From Prevotella sp. (GTDB lineage Bacteria > Bacteroidota > Bacteroidia > Bacteroidales > Bacteroidaceae): a DNA stretch of 64,000 bases. A program made the translations under genes and the position numbers. The stretch is from assembly GCA_017965725.1 (NCBI GenBank), contig JAGCPK010000078.1:18420-82419 (forward strand), given 5' to 3'. Positions 32,669-39,942 of this stretch are shown here, one piece after another. Below the pieces are notes generated by a model. It did not search any database and was not told where the DNA came from. It saw only the letters and a list, made by a program, of their open reading frames with translations. Each line of letters starts with the position of its first letter. The stretch's first letter is position 1.

Positions 32669-33075
32669 CGGCTACGGAGGTAGTCCTCGAGGATGATGGT
32701 TGCGGAGATCTCATCGACAAGGGCTTTGTCTTGACGGGTTTTCTTCTTCAACCCCCCATCGAGCATCGCCTGATGGGCCAAGACGGAGGTAAAACGCTCA
32801 TCGAAATACTCAATAGGCACGTCGGGAACAGCCTTGCGCCACCGGTTCACAAACTGCTGCACACGCTGGAGGTTCTCACTCGGTGCACCATTCGTTTGTC
32901 GGGGTTCGCCAATAACGATGCGTTCTACTTCCTCCTTGGCGATATAACCTTTCAGCCAATCGAAAAGTTCTGACGTAGAAACAGTCGCCAACCCTCCTGC
33001 AATAATCTGCAAAGGATCGGTGACTGCTAAACCAGTACGCTTCTTACCGTAATCGATGGACAGTATCCGCGCCAA
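32662..33075 (-). CDS. ruvX: Putative pre-16S rRNA nuclease / Holliday junction resolvase YqgF
   Basis: 137 aa, typical. RNase H-fold YqgF family: SIDYGKKRTGLAVTD with the first catalytic Asp, IVIGEPRQTNG in the middle, YFDERFTSVLA with the DERxT motif, and KALVDEISATIILEDYL with the last acidic residues. The family matures the 5' end of 16S rRNA and was earlier described as a resolvase. It lies in one operon with the SPOR gene (6 bp upstream) and def. Confidence 0.93.
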   Translation of the reverse strand: MARILSIDYGKKRTGLAVTDPLQIIAGGLATVSTSELFDWLKGYIAKEEVERIVIGEPRQTNGAPSENLQRVQQFVNRWRKAVPDVPIEYFDERFTSVLAHQAMLDGGLKKKTRQDKALVDEISATIILEDYLRSRK

Positions 33076-33081
33076 TTCTTC

Positions 33082-33585
33082 TTATTGGTTAGAGAGCAAC
33101 CAGGCGTCCTTGTAAGCCTCCTGCTCACGGAACTGGTCGCGGCTACGAGCGGCATCTGCCTTATTGTCAAAGGTGGCAGCCACTACACGGAACATATTAC
33201 GATCGTCATTTTTCACGATCTGGGCATCATAGCCAGCATTCTTCAGACGCTGTTGCAAACCCTCAGCATTCGACTGCAAACCGAAGGAACCCACGACGAC
33301 ACTGAAAGCCTTCAAGCCATTACCATTCACAACAGACACCTTCTCCTGACGGACGGCGACGTTGTCATAGTTATCTACCTGACGCGCGTCATTGGCAGCC
33401 ACTGTCTGAACGGGAGCCACCACAGCAGGCTCCTGATAAGTCTGCTGAGAAGTCTGCTCGACTGTTTGAGTGTCATACTGCTTAGCCTTCTCGTAGGCTT
33501 TCTTATAAGCACTCTCACTTGATTTACAACTTGTCATACCCAATGCGAGGCAAAAACCTGCACACAAAACGATGTACTTCTTCAT
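33082..33585 (-). CDS. SPOR-domain lipoprotein
   Basis: 167 aa. Signal peptide with lipobox ending at Cys20 (LGMTSC). A Gln/Ala/Lys-rich flexible segment (about 25-85) leads to a C-terminal SPOR domain (about 92-160, FSVVVGSFGLQSNAEGLQQR and MFRVVAATFDNKADAA). SPOR domains bind denuded septal peptidoglycan, so it probably localises to the division site. First gene of the operon SPOR-ruvX-def-TPR-CotH. A good TAnnTTTG box is not evident upstream; only a degenerate TAATTTCG is seen. Confidence 0.9.
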   Translation of the reverse strand: MKKYIVLCAGFCLALGMTSCKSSESAYKKAYEKAKQYDTQTVEQTSQQTYQEPAVVAPVQTVAANDARQVDNYDNVAVRQEKVSVVNGNGLKAFSVVVGSFGLQSNAEGLQQRLKNAGYDAQIVKNDDRNMFRVVAATFDNKADAARSRDQFREQEAYKDAWLLSNQ

Positions 33586-33754
33586 TTTCTTAAATAATTA
33601 TAATGTGATACTTCTTTTCAAATATTTGGTGCGAAATTACAAAATCTCGGGGAAATGGCACAAAAATGCTGCCTAAAGTTTGTTAAATGGAGGAAATATC
33701 GGTATTTTAACAAAAAATCGCAGGGAAAATGCTGTTTTTTTCGAAATAAATCCG

Positions 33755-33762
33755 TAAATTTG
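33755..33762 (+). promoter_or_regulatory. -7 element for the ytxH-holin-like operon
   Basis: TAAATTTG followed by CCAA, 39 bp before the ATG at 33802. Confidence 0.6.
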
Positions 33763-33801
33763 CCAATGTAAACAAATGTTTAATTCAAATATTATTAATC
33801 T

Positions 33802-34014
33802 ATGAAGAGTTTAGGTTATTTAAGCGCATTCCTCGGCGGTGCTATCGCCGGCGCAGCCCTCGGCATCCTCATGGCTCCCGAGAAGGGTCAGGACACCCGC
33901 GTGAAGATTACTGATGCAGTAGAGGATTTCCTCAAGAAACACAACATCAAACTCAGCCGCAAGGAAGTGGTTGACCTCGTTGACGATATCCAGGACGCTG
34001 CTGAGGAGGAGTAA
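33802..34014 (+). CDS. YtxH-domain small membrane protein
   Basis: 70 aa. An N-terminal Gly/Ala-rich membrane helix (YLSAFLGGAIAGAALGILMA) is immediately followed by PEKGQDTR, the YtxH/GvpP signature, then a charged amphipathic helix with an acidic end. Proteins of this family are small envelope proteins often linked to stress. First gene of a three-gene operon with the holin-like protein and an unknown basic protein. Confidence 0.9.
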   Translation: MKSLGYLSAFLGGAIAGAALGILMAPEKGQDTRVKITDAVEDFLKKHNIKLSRKEVVDLVDDIQDAAEEE

Positions 34015-34032
34015 GACTGTTACAGTTTACAG

Positions 34033-34383
34033 ATGCTTTCTAGCGACAAGAATGTAGAGTCCATCGCGCAGCTTATTGAGGTACTGAAACATTACCTCGG
34101 GCTACAGACGGAATATCTGAAGTTGGACGTGATTGACAAGGTGGTACGTCTTTTGACGGCAGCCACCTTGGTAATCATTTTTCTTCTGATTATCATCGCC
34201 GTCGTGATGTATGCCTCCTTTGCACTGGCTTTCTGGCTCGCTACTTTCACAGGCACGGCAACGGCGTTCCTCATTGTCGGCGTCATCCACCTGCTCATCT
34301 TCATCCTATTCTTCGTTTTCCGCAAGTCCTGGATCGAGAAACCGCTCGTCCATTTCCTCGCAAGCCTTTTCCTTGGCAACTAA
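34033..34383 (+). CDS. Phage holin-like (DUF1469, holin superfamily III-type) membrane protein
   Basis: 116 aa. An N-terminal amphipathic helix (about 1-38), two membrane helices (about 42-66, LLTAATLVIIFLLIIIAVVM; about 74-100, GTATAFLIVGVIHLLIFILF) and a short basic tail. This is the layout of the DUF1469/Phage_holin_3_6 family found next to ytxH in many Bacteroidetes. It is unlikely to be a phage lysis gene, as no phage genes are near. The stop TAA is the first triplet of a heptamer spacer leading to the next gene. Confidence 0.85.
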   Translation: MLSSDKNVESIAQLIEVLKHYLGLQTEYLKLDVIDKVVRLLTAATLVIIFLLIIIAVVMYASFALAFWLATFTGTATAFLIVGVIHLLIFILFFVFRKSWIEKPLVHFLASLFLGN

Positions 34384-34409
34384 ATCAGTAAATCGCAAAT
34401 TCCCAGATG
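34381..34409. repeat. Tandem 8/7/7/7-bp spacer from stop to start codon
   Basis: TAAATCAG, TAAATCG, CAAATTC and CCAGATG. The first triplet is the stop of the holin-like gene and the last is the ATG of the next gene. The 13 bases at 34383-34395 recur at 37478-37490 upstream of pheS. Confidence 0.8.
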
Positions 34410-34685
34410 CTACCAGTCAAAAAAACTACCCGTGTCTATCACACCCTCGATGAGATCCGCCAACGTAAGGAGGAACTCGCCGAACAGATTGCTGGTGACA
34501 ACACCCAGTTCTCTACCCTGTGGAATCAGACCTTCAAGAAAAAGGAGGACTCAACAAAGGGTGAATACTTCGCCAGTTTGGTAAGCAATGGATTTGTAGC
34601 CTTCGATCTGTTCCTGACAGCCCGTAAACTGATGAAGACCTACGGTCTACTGACGGGGAAGTCGAAGAAAAAGAAGCGAAAATAA
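34407..34685 (+). CDS. Unknown small basic protein of the ytxH operon
   Basis: 92 aa, no signal peptide. A charged helix (about 10-45), an STKGEYFASLVSNGFVAFDL segment and a C-terminal Lys/Arg cluster (KSKKKKRK). The middle part, about 60-80, is mildly hydrophobic and could be a membrane-associated helix. I know it only as a protein that sits third in ytxH/holin-like operons of Bacteroidales. A hairpin terminator lies 32 bp after the stop. Confidence 0.75.
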   Translation: MLPVKKTTRVYHTLDEIRQRKEELAEQIAGDNTQFSTLWNQTFKKKEDSTKGEYFASLVSNGFVAFDLFLTARKLMKTYGLLTGKSKKKKRK

Positions 34686-34689
34686 ATAA

Positions 34690-35451
34690 TCAGATTTCTA
34701 TGATCTGCCCGTCGTATGCCAGTTGAATGCCAACTGGCAGTTTTTTGTTTACCTCTGCATGAAGACCGATGTCGTGACAGGAATGGATGAGGAAATTACG
34801 CTCCGCCCCTACCCGTCTGATGAATTCGACGGCATCGTCCACCAACTGATGGGAGTGATGGGGCTTGTCGTAACGCAGGGCATTCACCACCAACACCTTC
34901 ACGCCTTTCAGATATGCCATCTCACTCTCGTCGATGGTCTTCATATCAGTGATATAAGCCAGGTCTCCGATACGGTAAGCCAAGATAGGCAGCTTGCCAT
35001 GCATCACCTGAAAAGGAACTACTTCTAAGTCGCCAAAGGACAGGGGCTCGTGCGGCTGTATCTCTTTCAACTGTATGGCAGGCACTCCGGGATAACGGTG
35101 TTCTGCAAAGCAATACGGCAACATCTCCAGCATCCCTTGACAAGCCTGCGGATCAGCATAGACGTTAATCTCGCCAAACTGACAATAGGGACGGATATCA
35201 TCCATACCTCCCATGTGGTCGTAGTGGGCATGGGTGACCAGGATGGCATCAATCTTCCGGAAAGGCTGTGGCAGTATCTGCTGACGGAAATCGGGGCCAC
35301 AATCTATCAACAGACGTGTAGAGTCTGTCTCCACCAGTACAGAGCAACGGGTTCGCTTGTCTTTCGGGTCTGTACTCTGGCAAACCTCACACTGGCAACC
35401 GATAACTGGCACGCCACACGATGTTCCCGTTCCTAAAAATGTCAATTTCAT
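34690..35451 (-). CDS. MBL-fold metallo-hydrolase (PhnP-like phosphodiesterase)
   Basis: 253 aa. Metallo-beta-lactamase fold with the HxHxDH signature (THAHYDHMGGMDDIRPY), a second-site TDMKT Asp, and a late SCHDIG His. The N-terminus FLGTGTSCGVPVIGCQCEVC with paired Cys is characteristic of the PhnP-type cyclic phosphate phosphodiesterases. The true substrate is uncertain since no phosphonate genes are near. It is the last gene of DUF4348-murB-MBL. Its 3' end encodes the terminator hairpin of the convergent ytxH operon. Confidence 0.88.
   Translation of the reverse strand: MKLTFLGTGTSCGVPVIGCQCEVCQSTDPKDKRTRCSVLVETDSTRLLIDCGPDFRQQILPQPFRKIDAILVTHAHYDHMGGMDDIRPYCQFGEINVYADPQACQGMLEMLPYCFAEHRYPGVPAIQLKEIQPHEPLSFGDLEVVPFQVMHGKLPILAYRIGDLAYITDMKTIDESEMAYLKGVKVLVVNALRYDKPHHSHQLVDDAVEFIRRVGAERNFLIHSCHDIGLHAEVNKKLPVGIQLAYDGQIIEI
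34717..34746 (+). terminator. Intrinsic terminator of the ytxH operon, inside the convergent MBL gene
   Basis: TGCCAGTTG and its perfect complement CAACTGGCA enclose a 5-nt loop, followed by GTTTTTT. It lies within the last 20 codons of the opposite-strand gene. Confidence 0.88.
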
Positions 35452-35469
35452 CTTACTCCAGACTCCTTA
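35449..35469. repeat. Three 7-bp units exactly spanning murB stop to MBL start
   Basis: Coding strand (minus): TAAGGAG, TCTGGAG and TAAGATG. The first triplet is the murB stop and the last is the ATG of the hydrolase gene. The GGAG in the units may also act as a ribosome-binding site. Confidence 0.72.
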
Positions 35470-36495
35470 CACAATATTCACCTCTGGGTGGATGTCAATG
35501 TCGAACTTATCTTTGACATCAGCACGGATGGCATTGCAAAGGGCAACGATTTCCTCACCCGTCGCACCACCACGGTTCACGAGGACCAGCGCCTGCTTGT
35601 CGTGAACACCCGCACGTCCCAATGACTTACCTTTCCAACCACACTGCTCTATCATCCAACCTGCGGGAATCTTCACATGGTTAGCATCAACCTCGTAATG
35701 GGGCATTCCCTCATATTTGGACGCCAACGATTCGTATTTCTCACGACCGACAATGGGATTCATAAAGAAACTGCCGGCATTGCCCTCCACCTTCGGGTCA
35801 GGTAACTTGGCATTGCGGATATCTATGATGGTGTCACGCAACTGCTGGGCAGTAGGTTCCTTGATGTCTTTCCGCTCCAATTCCGCACGGATATTGCCAT
35901 AGTCGAGATGGGGTGTAAAAGTCTTCGAGAGTTCATAGGTCACGTGGGTGATGAGGAAACGGTTCTTCCAGTCGTTCTTGAAACGACTCTGACGATAGCC
36001 GTATTCGCACTCCTCATTGCCCAATATCCTAGGTTTTCCTGTGGGAATCTCAACCATATACACACAGAGGATGAGGTCTCTGGCTTCCGCACCGTATGCT
36101 CCGATATTCTGCACAGCACTGGCACCTACATCGCCAGGTATCAGTGAAAGGTTCTCCATACCGTAGTAACCTGCTTTTATACTCACTGCCACCATATCAT
36201 CCCATACCTCGCCGCTGCCACAGGTCATCCTGACACCTGAAGCCTCGTTTCTGACGCCTGACGCCTCAAAAGAATAACCCTTAATGCCCGAACGCACCAC
36301 AATACCATCAAAATCTTTCGTCAACAGCAGGTTACTACCTCCACCTATTATAATATAAGGTGTATCAGAATGTCCCAGCATCTGAGCCACGATTATAGCC
36401 TCCTGTTCCGTTTCATACTCCATGAAACGCTTGCACTTGACATCAATGCCAAATGTATTGTGTTCCTTCAAACTATAATCCTTGAAATCCTTCAC
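35467..36495 (-). CDS. murB: UDP-N-acetylenolpyruvoylglucosamine reductase
   Basis: 342 aa. FAD-dependent enzyme that makes UDP-MurNAc. It starts with GTG at 36495, 7 bp after the DUF4348 stop begins, preceded by GGAAG. Type I MurB layout: FAD-binding domain (about 10-180) with IIGGGSNLLLT, IPGDVGASAVQNIGAYG and the YGYRQSRFK Arg, then the substrate domain with GNAGSFFMNPIV containing the catalytic Ser and a C-terminal Glu in HPEVNIV. An unusual direct repeat EASGVRN/EASGVRM (about residues 77-90), encoded by 7-bp DNA repeats, replaces a loop just before MTCGSGEVWDD. Confidence 0.95.
   Translation of the reverse strand: MKDFKDYSLKEHNTFGIDVKCKRFMEYETEQEAIIVAQMLGHSDTPYIIIGGGSNLLLTKDFDGIVVRSGIKGYSFEASGVRNEASGVRMTCGSGEVWDDMVAVSIKAGYYGMENLSLIPGDVGASAVQNIGAYGAEARDLILCVYMVEIPTGKPRILGNEECEYGYRQSRFKNDWKNRFLITHVTYELSKTFTPHLDYGNIRAELERKDIKEPTAQQLRDTIIDIRNAKLPDPKVEGNAGSFFMNPIVGREKYESLASKYEGMPHYEVDANHVKIPAGWMIEQCGWKGKSLGRAGVHDKQALVLVNRGGATGEEIVALCNAIRADVKDKFDIDIHPEVNIV
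36224..36265. repeat. In-frame 7-bp tandem repeat inserted in murB
   Basis: On the plus strand, consecutive heptamers TGACACC, TGAAGCC, TCGTTTC and TGACGCC (twice) run from 36231 to 36265, preceded by a related GTCATCC. Three heptamers make 21 bp, so the protein shows a 7-residue repeat EASGVR(N/M). Confidence 0.85.
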
Positions 36496-36499
36496 CTTC

Positions 36500-37339
36500 C
36501 TACGTTGTCATTTTCATCAACAACCAACGATCATGAACTTTCTTGAAGCGCAGTTCCAGCTCCAAGCCATTGGCAATACCCCGCATGATGTAAATCTTTT
36601 CATTCCCTACAGGTTTCCATTGACCGTAGATGATGTTATATATCACTTTTGAGGGTAACTGCGGGGCGAAAGCCTCCCAAGTATCAGGGGTAATAATGCC
36701 TTCCATCATGTTAAAGTCGTCGTCGGGGTCAGGCCCCACGAAGGTAACGGTTTTGTTGATACTCCTCACCTGAAATTCTTTGTCGGTCACGAAACGCTGA
36801 TAGAAAGCAAGAAACGAGGCGTTGACATTCTCCTCTATCGGTGTCTCACGGATCTCGCGCAATAGCCATGCCCCACGGATACGGTTGAACACATAGTCCT
36901 TCACGAGATTCTTCTTCAAGAGGATTTTTTCCACGATGGCCTGAGTGATACTCGTGTCCTTCATCATCCGCATCTGCTCGTCGTTGTCAAAGAGCAATGT
37001 GTAATAACCCTGCCGCATAAAAAAATGCTCCATCTCCCACTGCCCCTTGTCCAAAGGTTTGGTGGTGCTGTCCTTCTTTACAATCAACGGAAAAACAATA
37101 CGCGTCAACTGCAACTTTTTGTTGGCGGCGAAATTGAAGACGAAATCGTCAAACAACTCATCCATCGCCTTTGGCGGAGGTGTCTCTGTCAGGAGTTGTT
37201 CCAGCGAGTCAATGGGATCAGTACCTACGGTATCGGCGACGGAGTCGGTTTGCGGCTCTTCTGTCATCTGCGTCTTGCCTCCCGTACAGGAGAACATCAG
37301 CAGTACACCTGCGACAATCGCAATAAAAATCCTCTTCAT
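36500..37339 (-). CDS. DUF4348-type lipoprotein
   Basis: 279 aa. Signal peptide with lipobox ending at Cys18 (LLMFSC). An acidic, Thr/Pro-rich linker (about 20-55) leads to a compact domain (about 56-279) with FDDFVFNFAANKKLQLTRI and MEHFFMRQGYYTLLFDND, which I recognise as DUF4348. Function unknown; probably an envelope lipoprotein. First gene of the murB operon with its own promoter (TAATTTTG at 37389-37396). Confidence 0.82.
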   Translation of the reverse strand: MKRIFIAIVAGVLLMFSCTGGKTQMTEEPQTDSVADTVGTDPIDSLEQLLTETPPPKAMDELFDDFVFNFAANKKLQLTRIVFPLIVKKDSTTKPLDKGQWEMEHFFMRQGYYTLLFDNDEQMRMMKDTSITQAIVEKILLKKNLVKDYVFNRIRGAWLLREIRETPIEENVNASFLAFYQRFVTDKEFQVRSINKTVTFVGPDPDDDFNMMEGIITPDTWEAFAPQLPSKVIYNIIYGQWKPVGNEKIYIMRGIANGLELELRFKKVHDRWLLMKMTT

Positions 37340-37388
37340 CTTACAATCCTACGCAGTAATAATCCTGCGGAATCTCTCAAATTTGCTG

Positions 37389-37396
37389 CAAAATTA
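37389..37396 (-). promoter_or_regulatory. -7 element for the DUF4348-murB operon
   Basis: TAATTTTG on the minus strand, 49 bp before the ATG. Divergent from pheS. Confidence 0.6.
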
Positions 37397-37402
37397 CAAA
37401 AT

Positions 37403-37430
37403 ATTCTTTATTCTTCATTCTTAATTCTCA
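37403..37430. repeat. 7-bp tandem repeat (ATTCTTN x4) between divergent promoters
   Basis: ATTCTTT, ATTCTTC, ATTCTTA and ATTCTCA lie head to tail between the DUF4348 and pheS -7 elements. Confidence 0.88.
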
Positions 37431-37439
37431 TTTTTTTAG

Positions 37440-37447
37440 TACCTTTG
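37440..37447 (+). promoter_or_regulatory. -7 element for pheS
   Basis: TACCTTTG followed by CACG, 51 bp before the pheS ATG. Confidence 0.72.
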
Positions 37448-37466
37448 CACGCAAAATTTATAAAAT

Positions 37467-37490
37467 AGTAAATCGAAAATCAGTAAATCG
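37467..37490. repeat. Repeated AGTAAATCG words in the pheS leader
   Basis: AGTAAATCG at 37467-37475 and 37482-37490 with an AAATC word between them (offsets 7 and 8 bp). The same word is found at 34381-34409 and a relative at 13453-13489. Confidence 0.7.
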
Positions 37491-37498
37491 TCAATAAA

Positions 37499-38557
37499 AT
37501 GATACTTGATAAGATAGACGAACTACTCAAAGAGGTACAGGAATTGAGCGCGAAGAACGCTGAGGAAGTAGAACAACTCCGCCTGAAATATCTCAGCAAG
37601 AAAGGTGAGATCACTGCTCTGATGAACGACTTCCGCAACGTGGCTGCCGACCAGAAGAAAACTATCGGCATGAAAATCAACGAACTGAAGACACTGGCCA
37701 CTGAACGCATCAACCAGTTACGTGAGGAGTGTGAGACACTGGAGAGCGGTGACGATGCCATCGACCTGACACGCACACCCTACCCCATCCAACTTGGTAC
37801 CCGCCACCCATTGACCATCGTCACCAACGAAATCATTGACATCTTCTCACGCATGGGCTTTGTCCTTGCAGATGGACCTGAGGTGGAGGACGACAATCAT
37901 GTCTTCACGAAGATGAACTTTGCTGCTGACCATCCTGCCCGTGACATGCAGGATACTTTCTTCGTCAGCCAGTATCCCAACGATGTCACGAAGAATATCC
38001 TGTTGCGCTCCCACACCTCAAGTGTTCAGGCACGTGTGATGGAGAACATGCATACAGAGGATGGTAAACTGACTGCCCCTATCCGCGTCATCTGCCCGGG
38101 TCGCGTCTATCGTAACGAGGCCATCACCGCCCGTGCACACTGTTTCTTCCATCAAGTGGAAGGTCTTTATATCGACAAGAACGTCTCATTCACCGATCTG
38201 AAGCAAGTACTTCTGTCATTTGCCAAAGAGATGTTTGGTGCCGACACCAAGATCCGTCTGCGCCCCAGTTACTTCCCCTTCACGGAACCTTCAGCTGAGA
38301 TGGATATCTCATGCTTTATCTGTGGCGGCGAGGGCTGCGGCTTCTGTAAGCATACCGGTTGGGTAGAGATTCTTGGGTGTGGTATGGTTGATCCCAACGT
38401 GCTCGAACTCTGTGGTATTGACTCTAAAATCTACAGTGGCTACGCCTTCGGTATGGGTGTCGAGCGTATCACCAACTTGAAGTATCGCGTCAGTGACCTC
38501 CGTCTCTTCTCCGAAAACGACACCCGTTTCCTCGAAGAGTTTGAAGCAGCAGATTAA
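37499..38557 (+). CDS. pheS: Phenylalanyl-tRNA synthetase alpha subunit
   Basis: 352 aa, near the usual 330-350. An N-terminal coiled coil (1-85, tRNA-binding) and a class II catalytic core. Motif 2 region: RVYRNEAITARAHCFFHQVEGL. Motif 3 region: FGMGVERITNLKYRVSDLRLF; both are family-typical. The stretch SCFICGGEGCGFCKHTGW contains four Cys as two CxxC-like pairs, an insertion in this lineage that could bind zinc (inference). pheT is not next to it; a strong hairpin follows the gene. Confidence 0.95.
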   Translation: MILDKIDELLKEVQELSAKNAEEVEQLRLKYLSKKGEITALMNDFRNVAADQKKTIGMKINELKTLATERINQLREECETLESGDDAIDLTRTPYPIQLGTRHPLTIVTNEIIDIFSRMGFVLADGPEVEDDNHVFTKMNFAADHPARDMQDTFFVSQYPNDVTKNILLRSHTSSVQARVMENMHTEDGKLTAPIRVICPGRVYRNEAITARAHCFFHQVEGLYIDKNVSFTDLKQVLLSFAKEMFGADTKIRLRPSYFPFTEPSAEMDISCFICGGEGCGFCKHTGWVEILGCGMVDPNVLELCGIDSKIYSGYAFGMGVERITNLKYRVSDLRLFSENDTRFLEEFEAAD

Positions 38558-38582
38558 GAACAAGATATACAAGGACAAAGAC

Positions 38583-38616
38583 AATAGCGGGCGCAATCTG
38601 ATTTACGCCCGCTATT
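38583..38616. terminator. Hairpin between convergent pheS and histidine phosphatase
   Basis: AATAGCGGGCG (38583-38593) pairs with CGCCCGCTATT (38606-38616), 11 bp, 12-nt loop, followed on the plus strand by ATTGTATTATTTG. The U-tract is imperfect. It serves pheS and perhaps the convergent gene. Confidence 0.78.
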
Positions 38617-38622
38617 ATTGTA

Positions 38623-39921
38623 TTATTTGTATTTTTCGAGTTTCTTGAGACAGTAGCGTCGGAAATCCTTCCAATGGTAGTAGGGCGCACAGTCTGTACG
38701 GATGGGGAGGATGGCTTCCTGTTCATTGAGGAGTACCTTGAAAAGCACATCCTTATCCTGTGGATCACTACGGTAAAAAATAAACTGGAGGTTGGATCCC
38801 ATGGGGAACACACTGGAACACCACCAACCTTTTTCCTCAATTTCGTCGAGGTTTGTGGTCTTCAGGTCGAAACCGTTGATACCTATCAGACAAACTAAAG
38901 GTAACAGTACAGTCTCATGGCCAAAGCGCAACTGTGCAGTAGGATGCTGAAGACTGATGCAGCTGTCAGCATCCTCTATAATCCGACGCAACAGATGACG
39001 CTGGCTGTAGGGGTAGTTGCCGCCATTGAGCGGGCAGAAGCCATATTGCAGATACCACAGGGCGTTGTCAATCTGCCACATGCGGTACAGGTCGTCAGTG
39101 GTGAAAAGTTCTCTGATGCAACTTCTTATAGAATAATGTGTATTCAATTGGAAGAGGCCCATCTTCATCAGATAATAATTGAAAAATGACTCCTCAACCA
39201 GTTCCTTCACGATGTCGGGGTTCTTGAAGAGCATCTCCATCAATCGGCTATTACCCAGACGGCTGTCGGAATAGGTGTCGTATGCTTTCTGTGCCACAGA
39301 ATCAAGTTCGCTTTTCCGCAACACAGGATCCTGATGGTTCATATACCATTGGTCACGCTTCGAGGCATCCATCGTAATGTTGAGATGGGGATTGCACTGT
39401 ACCAGTTCCACTATAAACGCCTCCATCGACATGATGCAACGGGGTACTGTGGTGCTGATAGCCGAGACACAGACGGAGTCGGCAAACACCTCCGGGAAAC
39501 GACTGATCATGCGCCTGGCGATTTGTCGCTGCTGTCGTTTGCCAAGAGAGGTCAAGTCTCCCCAACGGTCTTCCGAGTCTTCAAGGATGAGGTTCATCTC
39601 CTCTAACACCTGCTTTCCTAAAGCCGTCAATTCTTCTACCTCGTTGGCTTGCACCATCATCTTATAGGGAATATCGTAGCCTGAACGCCTGTTAATGTAG
39701 CGCGAACCATGACGTCCGTAGTGCGAGATATAGAAAGGCTGCTTGCCTTGTGGCGCAGGCGTCAGGTTATCAGGAATGCTATCGGGATAAGTATCATAGT
39801 TGCACGAGGCATAAGCGGGTTTCTGCTTAATGATGTCATAGACAGGCTGAGCCTGTAAAGTTAGATATGACAAGTGAGAAGTGATAAATGTCGTGACAAA
39901 TATGGCGAGAAATTTCTTCAT
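38623..39921 (-). CDS. Histidine-type phosphatase (MINPP/phytase-like), secreted
   Basis: 432 aa. Signal peptide (about 1-25), part of it encoded by 7-bp DNA repeats. Branch 2 histidine acid phosphatase fold: SHYGRHGSRY has the RHGxR nucleophile motif and RFGHETVLLPL the C-terminal HE proton-donor motif. These resemble Bacteroides MINPP-type inositol polyphosphate phosphatases, so a phytate- or sugar-phosphate-cleaving role in the envelope is likely but not proven. It follows the degenerate paralogue by 21 bp; a third paralogue is at 61130-62401. Confidence 0.85.
   Translation of the reverse strand: MKKFLAIFVTTFITSHLSYLTLQAQPVYDIIKQKPAYASCNYDTYPDSIPDNLTPAPQGKQPFYISHYGRHGSRYINRRSGYDIPYKMMVQANEVEELTALGKQVLEEMNLILEDSEDRWGDLTSLGKRQQRQIARRMISRFPEVFADSVCVSAISTTVPRCIMSMEAFIVELVQCNPHLNITMDASKRDQWYMNHQDPVLRKSELDSVAQKAYDTYSDSRLGNSRLMEMLFKNPDIVKELVEESFFNYYLMKMGLFQLNTHYSIRSCIRELFTTDDLYRMWQIDNALWYLQYGFCPLNGGNYPYSQRHLLRRIIEDADSCISLQHPTAQLRFGHETVLLPLVCLIGINGFDLKTTNLDEIEEKGWWCSSVFPMGSNLQFIFYRSDPQDKDVLFKVLLNEQEAILPIRTDCAPYYHWKDFRRYCLKKLEKYK
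39853..39887. repeat. 7-bp tandem repeat inside the phosphatase signal peptide
   Basis: Coding-strand heptamers TTATCAC, TTCTCAC, TTGTCAT, ATCTAAC and TTTACAG encode about residues 12-23, the hydrophobic core and cleavage region. Confidence 0.8.
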
Positions 39922-39942
39922 GCTTTATTTCATTTTGGGGTC

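Noticed and set aside
34033-34383. Holin-like gene as a prophage remnant
   Set aside because: No other phage gene is near, and the DUF1469/ytxH pairing is a normal chromosomal arrangement in Bacteroidetes.
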